Shown piece after piece: positions 7,276-15,107 of a stretch of DNA of 64,000 nucleotides. A model generated the notes under the pieces. It made no database searches. It was not told the DNA's origin and was given only the letters and a program-made list of their open reading frames with translations. The DNA lies in NCBI RefSeq assembly GCF_024347215.1, contig NZ_AP025282.1, forward strand, positions 2,542,001 to 2,606,000, read 5' to 3'. The DNA is from Aliamphritea ceti (GTDB lineage: Bacteria > Pseudomonadota > Gammaproteobacteria > Pseudomonadales > Balneatricaceae). Made by a program: the position numbers and the translations under genes. Position 1 is the stretch's first letter. Each line of letters opens with the position of its first letter.

Positions 7276-8721
7276 TCAGTGGATAGCTTGCCCAACGCGG
7301 ATGATTTTTAATGTGTTTGTTCCGCCGTGAACGTTGATGTAATCACCTTTTGTGATCATTATGAGATCACCTTCTTGTACTGTTCCTGCTGCAAGTAGCT
7401 GTGCAACGGCATACTGATTTATTTCACTGTTTGGTATATCGGAAGCATCGAAGTAGAGTGGTGTAACGCCACGGAAAATGGCAGAACGATTGAGTGTCTG
7501 TGTATGTGGGCTAAGTGCAAAAATAGGCAGCCCTGAGCGGATACGAGACATTAATAAAGGAGTCGCGCCTGTTTCGGTCATGGAAATGATCGCTTTAACG
7601 CCGCCCAAGTGGTTAGCCGCGTACATAGCGGCGAGGCCAATAGTTTCATCAATTTGGCTAAAGCATTGGTGGATACGGTGGCCTGATTTACGTGTTTGCG
7701 GCTGGCTTTCTGCGCCTTTAATCACCCGAACCATAGCTTCAACCGTTTCAATTGGATAAGCACCGACAGCTGTTTCTGCTGATAACATGACGGCATCGGT
7801 CCCATCTAATACGGCATTGGCCACATCAAATACTTCTGCTCGTGTTGGCATCGGGCTTTGAATCATGGATTCCATCATCTGCGTTGCAGTAATCACGACG
7901 CGATTAAGTTGTCTAGCACGCTTGATGATGTGTTTTTGCACGCCAATTAGTTCGGCGTCTCCAATTTCGACGCCTAAGTCGCCACGCGCAACCATGACGC
8001 CATCAGAGGCTTTTATAATGCCGTCTAATATCTCAGGGTTACTAACCGTTTCTGCTCGTTCTATCTTTGCGATTAGGTGAGCTTTACTCTCAGTTTTGTT
8101 TAATAAAGAGCGTGCATATTCCATGTCTGCTGCGTCTCTTGGGAAAGATACTGCGAGGTAGTCGACCCCAATTTCCACGGCGGCTTTAAGATCTAATTTG
8201 TCTTTGGGTGTCAGTGCTTCAGCAGACAGGCCACCACCTTGACGATTAATGCCTTTATTGTTGGATAGCTTTCCGCCCTGTAAAACGGTGCAATGAATAC
8301 GAGGGCCATCTACAACATCAATCTTCATGGTAAGGCGGCCATCGTCTAGCAATAGAACATCACCTGCGAAGCAGTCTTGACCAAGCGATTTGTAATCTAA
8401 ACCTACAATTGTGTTATCGCCTGCGTATTCATCATGTTCGCTATCAAGCGTGAATTTTTGCCCTTCACGCAAGATAATTGATTCCTCTATAAAGCGAGCG
8501 ATACGAATTTTGGGGCCTTGAAGATCTCCTAATATCGCAACATATTTATTGGCCTTTTGTGCGGCTGCTCTAACACGGTTAGCACGTGCTATATGATCAC
8601 TTGTTGAACCATGAGAAAAGTTTAGACGGACAACGTCAACTCCTTTTCTAATCAGGCTATCTATGATTTCTTGAGAATCAGATGAGGGACCTAATGTGGC
8701 TACTATTTTGGTTCTTCTCAT
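7276..8721 (-). CDS. pyk: Pyruvate kinase
   Basis: Pyruvate kinase converts phosphoenolpyruvate and ADP to pyruvate and ATP. The 481-residue protein starts MRRTKIVATLGPSSDS and carries the nucleotide and substrate loops RLNFSHG, GDLQGPKIRI, DYLAVSFPR, the active-site signature LIAKIERAE, MVARGDLGVEIG, and ATQMMESMI-SPMPTRAEVFDVANAVLDGTDAVMLS in the usual order. The last 120 residues form the allosteric C-domain. AGGT lies about 11 bases before the ATG. It is the first gene of a pyk, 44-codon gene, eno unit, so two neighbouring glycolytic steps are coupled. The IS3 element sits 219 bp upstream and could affect the promoter. Confidence 0.95.
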   Translation of the reverse strand: MRRTKIVATLGPSSDSQEIIDSLIRKGVDVVRLNFSHGSTSDHIARANRVRAAAQKANKYVAILGDLQGPKIRIARFIEESIILREGQKFTLDSEHDEYAGDNTIVGLDYKSLGQDCFAGDVLLLDDGRLTMKIDVVDGPRIHCTVLQGGKLSNNKGINRQGGGLSAEALTPKDKLDLKAAVEIGVDYLAVSFPRDAADMEYARSLLNKTESKAHLIAKIERAETVSNPEILDGIIKASDGVMVARGDLGVEIGDAELIGVQKHIIKRARQLNRVVITATQMMESMIQSPMPTRAEVFDVANAVLDGTDAVMLSAETAVGAYPIETVEAMVRVIKGAESQPQTRKSGHRIHQCFSQIDETIGLAAMYAANHLGGVKAIISMTETGATPLLMSRIRSGLPIFALSPHTQTLNRSAIFRGVTPLYFDASDIPNSEINQYAVAQLLAAGTVQEGDLIMITKGDYINVHGGTNTLKIIRVGQAIH

Positions 8722-8948
8722 GGGTACTTTTACCTGAAGTGTTATGTAATGTTTGGATTATTATGTTGCTCATCCAGTGAAATATCTTCGGCATAAATAC
8801 AAATATTAAGGCGGATTTTGCTTTAGTTTTGTGCATCGGCACAAAGCATAAAAGATGCAGAATAAAGCGAATAGGTATAAAAAAGCCGGCTTGGATAGAT
8901 GAAATGTAGCGTAGGTGTTTAAAAGTTCTGAGGGTAATAATGTAGTGG

Positions 8949-9866
8949 TCAAGTAAAACTGACCACCACTTTGTAGTCATTCCAGTATCTTTCTTCTGCC
9001 AGATTAGGTAGCAACATTCCGTTATGCTGATGCGGCCTTTGCTGGCTGTAATACCCAACGATGTAATCAGTGATTGAGTTTCTGGCTTCAGTTATTGAAC
9101 AGTAGCCTACCTCTGGAACCCATTCAGCCTTCAAGCTGCGAAAGAAACGCTCCATAGGAGCATTATCCCAACAATTGCCACGTCGGCTCATGCTCTGCTT
9201 TATCTTGTGTCGCCACAGAAGCCTACGGAACTTCACACTGGTGTACTGACAGCCCTGATCTGAATGGAACAGCAGTCCTTCTGGTCTACCTCTTAATTCA
9301 AAGGCCATCGTTAGTGCTTTGCCTGTCAGGTCGCTATCAGGGCTCAGAGAAAAAGCCCAACCAACAGGTTTACGAGCATATAAGTCCAGTACGACTGCCA
9401 GATAGGCCCAACGCCGCCCCGTCCAGATATAAGTAATATCGCCACACCATACCTGGTTCGGAGCCGTGGCCTTAAATTGCCTTGCCAACAGATTGGGTGC
9501 AACAGGATGCTCTTGTGTTGCTTTTCTGTAACGGTGCTTGGGTTGCTGGCAACTAAACAGTTGTAACTCTGACATCAGTTTGCCCGCAACATAACGACTG
9601 AGCGGTGTACCCGAGAGCGTTACCATAGCTGCTACACTTCGTGCACCTGCTGAACCCTCGCTAATACTGAAGACCTCTCTGACTTTCTCTTTCAAAAGAA
9701 TACGGGCAGGGTTTTCGCCTTTGGCATAATCCCGCCAATACTTATAACTGCTACGATGCACACCGAAGAGATGGCATAATCGTGTTGCTGAATAGCTCCC
9801 TTGAAGTCGGCGTATTACCGCAAACCTTTCAGCTCGTCGGACATCAAGAGAGCTGAAGCCTTTTTT
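8949..9866 (-). CDS. IS3-family transposase OrfB (DDE integrase core)
   Basis: OrfB carries the rve integrase core: Asp in WCGDITYIW, second Asp in HSDQGCQYTS, Glu in CWDNAPMERFFRSLKAEW, and the C-terminal SITEARNSITDYIVGYYSQQRPHQ. The open frame continues upstream of the GTG at 9761 into an A6G slippery run (9861-9867 region), where -1 frameshifting from OrfA would make the OrfAB fusion, as in other IS3 members. I therefore give the fusion start near 9866. The catalytic triad is intact, but OrfA is damaged, so the element may be unable to move by itself. Confidence 0.88.
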   Translation of the reverse strand, partial: KKGFSSLDVRRAERFAVIRRLQGSYSATRLCHLFGVHRSSYKYWRDYAKGENPARILLKEKVREVFSISEGSAGARSVAAMVTLSGTPLSRYVAGKLMSELQLFSCQQPKHRYRKATQEHPVAPNLLARQFKATAPNQVWCGDITYIWTGRRWAYLAVVLDLYARKPVGWAFSLSPDSDLTGKALTMAFELRGRPEGLLFHSDQGCQYTSVKFRRLLWRHKIKQSMSRRGNCWDNAPMERFFRSLKAEWVPEVGYCSITEARNSITDYIVGYYSQQRPHQHNGMLLPNLAEERYWNDYKVVVSFT

Positions 9867-10125
9867 AATATCTCTTTTTCCATCTCAAGCTGCTTCACCT
9901 GTTTTTCCAGCTCTCGAATACGACGCTGTTCTTCTGTAACGGTGTGGCTTTTGGTGTTTCACCTTTACGCTCCGCCCGAAGCTGTCGAACCCACTTGTCC
10001 ATGGTTGATTTACCCACTCCCATAGCTTCAGCGGCTTCTCGTACTTTATAGCCCTGGTCCACGACAAGCTGAGCGGATTCAAGACGGAATTCAGGGCTGA
10101 AGTTAGGTCGTTTTGGTTTTGTCAT
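9815..10125 (-). pseudogene. IS3-family OrfA (HTH protein) with a frameshift
   Basis: The first part (FSPEFRLESAQLVVDQGYKVREAAEAMGVGKSTMDKWVRQLR) is a normal IS3 OrfA helix-turn-helix. After KGETPKATP the frame goes wrong and stops at 9895. In the next frame the expected leucine-zipper end continues as TEEQRRIRELEKQVKQLEME, then EKEILKKASALLMSDELKGLR, to a stop at 9815. A single lost base near 9946-9955 explains this. Without the zipper and the programmed -1 site, OrfA and the OrfAB fusion would not form. Confidence 0.75.
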
Positions 10126-10299
10126 AGTGTCACCTGTGTAGCCAGGAGGCGATCATATCACCTCTAATCAGGTGGCCAAATTCACTATGCCACTACAATA
10201 TAAGTATATGGAAATTTTGTCAGTGTAATCTATGTGATGTTGGTGCGAATATGTTGTATTATTCCGCCTATGAATATTATTACTATGGATAGTCATTCT

Positions 10300-10665
10300 A
10301 TGAAGTCTAAGTTTTCTCGACTTGTGAACACTGCATGTGTATGTTTTTTAGTCACGTCGTTAGCCGCCTGTTCGCCTCAATCAATAAAGATGTTTAGTGA
10401 CGAGGCACCGTTATTAAATGCTGATGCGGATAATATTTTACCTATTGATGTGAGCGAAATTCTGACAACGACATCTCAGGATATGTCCATTGTTATCTCT
10501 TCAGGGTCAATGGAAGGTCAAACTCTCATTGTTGGTCCAACTTATTTTGCTGCGAGTGGTCGTTTTTGCCGTAAAGCCGATATTGATGACAATTTGCAGG
10601 GTGAGCGTTATGTGGCTTGCCGATCTGAATCAGGTCATTGGGTATTAACGCGAGCGACAATCTGA
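10300..10665 (+). CDS. Predicted lipoprotein at the head of the capsule operon
   Basis: I chose the ATG at 10300 because it gives a compact lipoprotein signal, MKSKFSRLV...LVTSLAAC, with lipobox Leu-Ala-Ala-Cys; in-frame ATGs at 10270 and 10285 would only lengthen the basic n-region. The mature part is about 98 residues, and its C-terminus (GRFCRKADI...ERYVACRSESGHWVL) has the two-Cys and Trp pattern seen in small 17-kDa-antigen-like surface lipoproteins. KpsD follows after 61 bp. A role in capsule assembly or outer-membrane attachment is suggested only by position. Confidence 0.7.
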   Translation: MKSKFSRLVNTACVCFLVTSLAACSPQSIKMFSDEAPLLNADADNILPIDVSEILTTTSQDMSIVISSGSMEGQTLIVGPTYFAASGRFCRKADIDDNLQGERYVACRSESGHWVLTRATI

Positions 10666-10726
10666 TATAGATTTTTCCTTCCCCTATTTTAAATAGCCAT
10701 TAGTACAACCTTAAATGGAATTTTTC

Positions 10727-12433
10727 ATGATCCTTTTTAAAAAATACTCATTTATAAATAAAAGTTTACTTGCAGGCATCTCTTTAATGTTATGCGGAGT
10801 GGCCAATGCGGCCATCGAAAGTGCAGGTGCTCTAGATCCGGCTGTTCAGTCGTTGATGAGTGGGGGAACTGATGAGCTGGTACGAGGCAATGTTGATTGG
10901 CAACCCAATAATTATGGGCAGTTAGCTGTAGAACCTAGTGCAATAGAAGCGGTTAAGCCGTTTGGTAGTCAACTGTTTGATGGTGGTTTTAGTGGCTTAC
11001 GTGCTGACGGTTTAAACTCTGACTATAAAATAACACCGGGTGATCAAGTTATTCTCCGTATCTGGGGAGCGGTTGAAATGGAACGTGTTTTACCTGTGGA
11101 TGCGCGTGGTAATGTTTTTATTCCTTCAATTGGTCCTGTTAAAGTGCAGGGCTTAAACCATAAAGGTCTTGATTCGCGTATTCGAGGAGCTGTTCGCTCA
11201 ATTTACCCTGAAAGTGTAAATGTTTATACACAAGTGCAGGGCGTTCAGCCGGTAGGTGTTTTTGTAACAGGTTTTGTGCCTCGGCCAGGGCGCTACGCAG
11301 GTACTCCTAATGACTCTGCTATTTTCTTCCTGAATCAAGCGGGAGGTATTGATGAAAATATGGGTACATACCGTGCAATAAAAGTTATTCGGCACGGTAA
11401 AACCATTGAGACGATTGATCTTTACGATTTTTTGTTAAATGGAGAGTTGGCTCGGCCTCAATTTAGAGATGGTGACACGCTTGTTGTGGGTGAACGTCAG
11501 GCTTCAGTGGTCGTAAGCGGTGATGTTGAGCGCTCCTATCGTTATGAGTTGATAAAAGGTGAAATGCTTGGCAGTACTTTGTTAAAGCTCGCTCATATGA
11601 AGGCCGGCGTATCACATGCGCTGTTGCGTGGCGATCGGAATGATGGGCCGTTAACGGGGTACTTGTCGCTTGATGAATTTGTTAAACAGCCGTTGCACAA
11701 TGGCGATGAGGTTGTTCTTAGTATCGACAAGCGTTTTGATACGATTATTGTTGCGTTAGAGGGGAGTTTTTATGGGCCATCCCATTACTCGCTACCGCGC
11801 GATATCATGTTACAAGACTTTCTTGATTCGATTGCTGTGCCAGAAAATATCACTGATACAGCAAGTATATCGATGCGTCGAGAAAGTGTTGCCCAGCGAC
11901 AAAAAGAATCGTTGGAAGAGAGTTTAAAACGATTAGAATCGACCTATTTAGGTGCTTCATCTTCAACGTCTCAAGAAGCAAGTATTCGTGTTGAAGAGGC
12001 TAAATTAATTACACAGTTTATTGCACGTGCATCAAAAGCTGAGCCTAGTGGCCGGTTAGTTGTTGCATCGAATGATCATATTGCAAACATTCGTTTACAA
12101 GATGGTGATGTGATTACAATCCCCGAAAAATCTGATTCCCTTTTAATCAGTGGCGAAGTACTTGTACCTCAGTCTGTTGTATATGATCCAAGAAAGTCTG
12201 TAACAGATTATATCGAAGGTGCTGGAGGCTTTAGCCAGCACGCCGATGATGAAAAAATCCTTATCGTAAGAAAAAATGGTGAGGTTAGAGATGCAGATGA
12301 TGTCGCGTTAAGAGCAGGTGATGAGATTTTAGTCTTGCCTGCGGTACCTACTAAAAACCTTCAGTTAGCCACAAGCATTACACAGATATTGTATCAAATT
12401 GCGGTAGCCACTAAGGTGGTTACAGATCTTTAA
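10727..12433 (+). CDS. kpsD: Capsule polysaccharide export protein, KpsD-like (outer-membrane polysaccharide exporter)
   Basis: KpsD-type proteins form the periplasmic/outer-membrane conduit for ABC-exported capsules. The ATG at 10727 is preceded by ATGGA and gives a signal peptide with cleavage near GVANA; a second in-frame ATG lies at 10715. The poly-export domain is recognisable (YKITPGDQVILRIWGAVE, then VDARGNVFIPSIGPVKVQG), followed by SLBB-type repeats (VFVTGFVPRPGRYAG; LLISGEVLVPQSVVYD near the C-terminus, ending in GGFSQHADDEKILIV). A coiled-coil stretch (RQKESLEESLKRLES) lies at about residue 390. The length (568 aa) fits KpsD better than the shorter Wza. It belongs to one operon with KpsM, KpsT and KpsE. 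Confidence 0.9.
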   Translation: MILFKKYSFINKSLLAGISLMLCGVANAAIESAGALDPAVQSLMSGGTDELVRGNVDWQPNNYGQLAVEPSAIEAVKPFGSQLFDGGFSGLRADGLNSDYKITPGDQVILRIWGAVEMERVLPVDARGNVFIPSIGPVKVQGLNHKGLDSRIRGAVRSIYPESVNVYTQVQGVQPVGVFVTGFVPRPGRYAGTPNDSAIFFLNQAGGIDENMGTYRAIKVIRHGKTIETIDLYDFLLNGELARPQFRDGDTLVVGERQASVVVSGDVERSYRYELIKGEMLGSTLLKLAHMKAGVSHALLRGDRNDGPLTGYLSLDEFVKQPLHNGDEVVLSIDKRFDTIIVALEGSFYGPSHYSLPRDIMLQDFLDSIAVPENITDTASISMRRESVAQRQKESLEESLKRLESTYLGASSSTSQEASIRVEEAKLITQFIARASKAEPSGRLVVASNDHIANIRLQDGDVITIPEKSDSLLISGEVLVPQSVVYDPRKSVTDYIEGAGGFSQHADDEKILIVRKNGEVRDADDVALRAGDEILVLPAVPTKNLQLATSITQILYQIAVATKVVTDL

Positions 12434-12508
12434 TCTGCTTTTTAATAATAGCACTGAGTTCTAAGTTTTATTATGTGGATGAATCTTAATATCTAATGGA
12501 GTAGGTCA

Positions 12509-13300
12509 TTGTTATCCCCTCGAACACCTTGGCAGGTAACGCGTGCTGTTTGGCACGCCTTGTTTTTACGTGAAGTGTTGGCTCGCACAACAATGGATCG
12601 TATGGCATGGTTTTGGATGTTACTTGAACCTATCGCTTTTATTGTCATTATGGTCTCTATAAGAACCGTGGTTTTTGGGCGAAGCAAACATATTGTTGGT
12701 GCTGAATTTGTGCCTTGGTTAGTTCTTGGCCTGTTTGGATTCTTTTTAGTGAGAGAGAGCATGATGCGTCCGATTGGTGCCGTTGATGCAAATCGAGCGC
12801 TTTATGCTTACAGGCAAGTTAAACCTGTCGATCCGGTTATTATTCGTTGCTATCTAGAGGGTATGATTAGAACTTTTATCTTCATACTTTTTATTATGAT
12901 AGGTATCTTGCTTGGAATTGATCTTTTTCCAGATGAGCCGTTACGGGCGCTGTTTTATTGGTCTTCGCTATGGTTGCTGGGGGTGGGTGCAGGACTTGTG
13001 TTATCTGCCTTATCGGGTCTGGTACCGGAAGTTGGCCGGATTGTGAAAATAATCTCAATGCCCCTGCTGTTAATTTCTGGTGTGATTATTCCTCTTAATT
13101 TTTTACCCCACACTTTACTAGAGTACTTAATGTGGAATCCTATTGTTCATGGGTTAGAAGCATTACGCGGTAGTTTTTTTTATGAATATAAGAAGGTTGC
13201 AGGAGTTAGTGTTCTTTATCTTTGGAATTGGATACTGATCTTAATTGCTACAGGATTACTCTTACATATACGGTTTGAAGCGAGGTTGAAACGTAAGTGA
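12509..13300 (+). CDS. kpsM: Capsule ABC transporter permease KpsM
   Basis: An ABC-2-type permease of 263 residues with about six hydrophobic segments, for example AWFWMLLEPIAFIVIMVSI, FIFILFIMIGILLG and LLLISGVIIPLNFL. With KpsT it moves the lipid-linked capsule polymer across the inner membrane. Translation starts at a TTG (12509) with GGAG about 8 bases upstream. Its stop overlaps the GTG of kpsT by four bases, a standard coupling of the two halves of the transporter. Confidence 0.92.
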   Translation: MLSPRTPWQVTRAVWHALFLREVLARTTMDRMAWFWMLLEPIAFIVIMVSIRTVVFGRSKHIVGAEFVPWLVLGLFGFFLVRESMMRPIGAVDANRALYAYRQVKPVDPVIIRCYLEGMIRTFIFILFIMIGILLGIDLFPDEPLRALFYWSSLWLLGVGAGLVLSALSGLVPEVGRIVKIISMPLLLISGVIIPLNFLPHTLLEYLMWNPIVHGLEALRGSFFYEYKKVAGVSVLYLWNWILILIATGLLLHIRFEARLKRK

Positions 13301-13956
13301 TCAAAATAGAGAACCTGTATAAACGCTATCATAACCATCACGGCAGTAAATGGGTTTTAGAGGATATTAATTTAGACATTCCTCAAAATATTAGTGTCGG
13401 ATTAATTGGGCGAAATGGCGCTGGAAAATCAACACTATTGCGGCTAATTGGTGGAATGGATAGCCCTGATAAAGGGCGTGTTGTGCGTAGTTGCAGTGTC
13501 TCTTGGCCTATTGGCCTTAGTGGTGGTTTTCAAGGCTCGATGACCGGGCGGCAAAATGTCAAATTTGTGACCCGTGTATTGGGAAGTAGCGACTCTGTTG
13601 ACCAAATCGTTTCTCGCGTTGAAGCATTTGCTGAAATAGGAGAGGCCTTTGATGAGCCGGTTAAAACCTACTCTTCAGGTATGAAAGCGAGGCTCAGTTT
13701 TGGTTTGTCGCTGGCATTTGACTTTGATATTTACCTGTCCGATGAAGCGACATCGGTAGGGGATAAAGCGTTTAAAGCAAAAGCGAAAGCGGCCTTTAAA
13801 GAGCGTATTAATCAAGCCAGTTTAATCATGGTTTCACATAGTGAAGGCATACTTAAAGAGCTTTGCCAAGCGGGAATTTTTCTAGATGGCGGTAAAGCAT
13901 ATTGGTTCGATGATATTAATGATGCCATAGCTTCATACCATGCAGGTTCTAAATAA
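13297..13956 (+). CDS. kpsT: Capsule ABC transporter ATPase KpsT
   Basis: The 219-residue nucleotide-binding subunit has Walker A GRNGAGKST (38-46), the signature YSSGM (125-129), Walker B IYLSDE (145-150) and the H-loop SHSEG. The short C-terminus lacks the carbohydrate-binding extension of O-antigen Wzt proteins, which fits capsule KpsT. The GTG start overlaps the kpsM stop. Confidence 0.93.
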   Translation: MIKIENLYKRYHNHHGSKWVLEDINLDIPQNISVGLIGRNGAGKSTLLRLIGGMDSPDKGRVVRSCSVSWPIGLSGGFQGSMTGRQNVKFVTRVLGSSDSVDQIVSRVEAFAEIGEAFDEPVKTYSSGMKARLSFGLSLAFDFDIYLSDEATSVGDKAFKAKAKAAFKERINQASLIMVSHSEGILKELCQAGIFLDGGKAYWFDDINDAIASYHAGSK

Positions 13957-13998
13957 ACGCACCCATTAAAATAATTAGTGATCGGCCTAAGGTTTAAT

Positions 13999-15090
13999 AT
14001 GAAAATATTTATTAAACGCTTTCCCCATTGGGTAGCGTGTTTTGTATCAATTTTTGTTGTTGGGGTTTATTGGGGGCTCATAGCGAGTGACCGTTATATC
14101 TCTGAAGCGAATGTTGTGCTAGAAAGTCCACAAATAGCCTCTCCTACACTAGATTTTCAAACCTTATTGTCGGGTAGTGGGTCAGGTAACAGTTCAGACA
14201 TGCTGTTGTTAAGGGATTATTTGCTGTCAGTTGATATGTTGAAAAAGATAGATGCGAAGTTTGCATTTCGGGAGCATTACGCTAACAGCGATATCGACTT
14301 TATATCATCATTAGCATCGACTGACGTACCGATTGAAGAGTTACATGCTTATTACCTGAAGCAGATTTCGGTAGAGCTAGATGATTACGCGCATGTATTA
14401 AGGATAAAGGTTTCTGCGTTCAGCCCTGAGATGGCGCAAAAAATAGCACTTTTCTTGCTTAAAAGTGGCGAGCAGCATATGAATGATATGGGGCAGCGTT
14501 TAGCCTCGGAGCAGGTCGCTTTTTTGGAAAAGCAAGTATCGCAGTTAAATGATATTTTCCATGCATCAAGGCAAGACATCCTTACTTATCAGAATGAAAA
14601 AGGCCTGATTTCCCCTTCTGGTACATTAGAGAATATAAATACAGTAGTGGCCAGTTTATCCGCAAAATTAGCAACTTTACGGGCACAGCGTATTGCAGAG
14701 ATGAGCTATCAAAGTAAAAAATCTGCAGAGGTGCGTAGGTTGGATGCGGAGATAGCGGCATTAAGTCAACAGATTGAGATAGAGCGTTCACGGATGGCGC
14801 AAAGCTCTGGCTTGGCGTTAAATGTTCTATCGGCTGAATATCAAACATTAGAGTTAAAAATGGATTTTGCTTTGCAAAGTTATTCGGGGGCGTTAGCGGC
14901 CCTTGAAGGTACTCGAATTGAAGCAGCAAGAAAATTAAAGCAAGTGTCAATATTGCAAAATCCTACCTTTCCCGAGTATTCCGTGGAACCTCGCCGATTT
15001 TATAATGTTATTGTTTTCGTGATTATATCGGTATTTTTAAGCTTGATATTACATATGTTGATTTTAATTATTAAAGATCATCGTGATTAA
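13999..15090 (+). CDS. kpsE: Capsule export inner-membrane protein, KpsE-like (PCP-3 family)
   Basis: KpsE-type polysaccharide co-polymerases link the inner-membrane transporter to the KpsD channel. I use the ATG at 13999 (AAGG 9 bases upstream); a GTG at 13978 is in frame but has no better site. The 363-residue protein has one N-terminal membrane segment (VACFVSIFVVGVYWGLI), a long periplasmic part with coiled coils (LEKQVSQLNDIFHASRQDI; KSAEVRRLDAEIAALSQQI), a proline-containing motif (NPTFPEYSVEP) and a C-terminal membrane segment. That is the classic topology. Confidence 0.88.
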   Translation: MKIFIKRFPHWVACFVSIFVVGVYWGLIASDRYISEANVVLESPQIASPTLDFQTLLSGSGSGNSSDMLLLRDYLLSVDMLKKIDAKFAFREHYANSDIDFISSLASTDVPIEELHAYYLKQISVELDDYAHVLRIKVSAFSPEMAQKIALFLLKSGEQHMNDMGQRLASEQVAFLEKQVSQLNDIFHASRQDILTYQNEKGLISPSGTLENINTVVASLSAKLATLRAQRIAEMSYQSKKSAEVRRLDAEIAALSQQIEIERSRMAQSSGLALNVLSAEYQTLELKMDFALQSYSGALAALEGTRIEAARKLKQVSILQNPTFPEYSVEPRRFYNVIVFVIISVFLSLILHMLILIIKDHRD

Positions 15091-15107
15091 TTTAATAGGT
15101 TGTTAAT

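Larger units (their letters stand above)
8941..10197 (-). mobile_element. IS3-family insertion sequence, 1257 bp
   Basis: The ends are imperfect inverted repeats: TGTAGTGGTCAAGT at 8941 and, on the other strand from 10197, TGTAGTGGCATAGTG, with a shared CCACC about 25 bases in. The element starts TG and ends CA as usual for IS3. If the ends are read one base further in, a 3-bp AAT flanks both sides (8939-8941 and 10197-10199), which would fit the small target duplications of the family. It carries orfA and orfB on the minus strand and splits the divergent promoter region between pyk and the capsule operon. Confidence 0.88.

Noticed and set aside
8678..9058. Minus-strand frame of 126 codons between pyk and the IS3 element
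   Set aside because: It spans the IS end and the pyk start in a different frame and has no domain or ribosome site; it is a chance frame in AT-rich DNA.
10198..10299. JUMPstart/ops element (GGCGGTAG) before the capsule operon
   Set aside because: The motif is absent on the plus strand in this interval.
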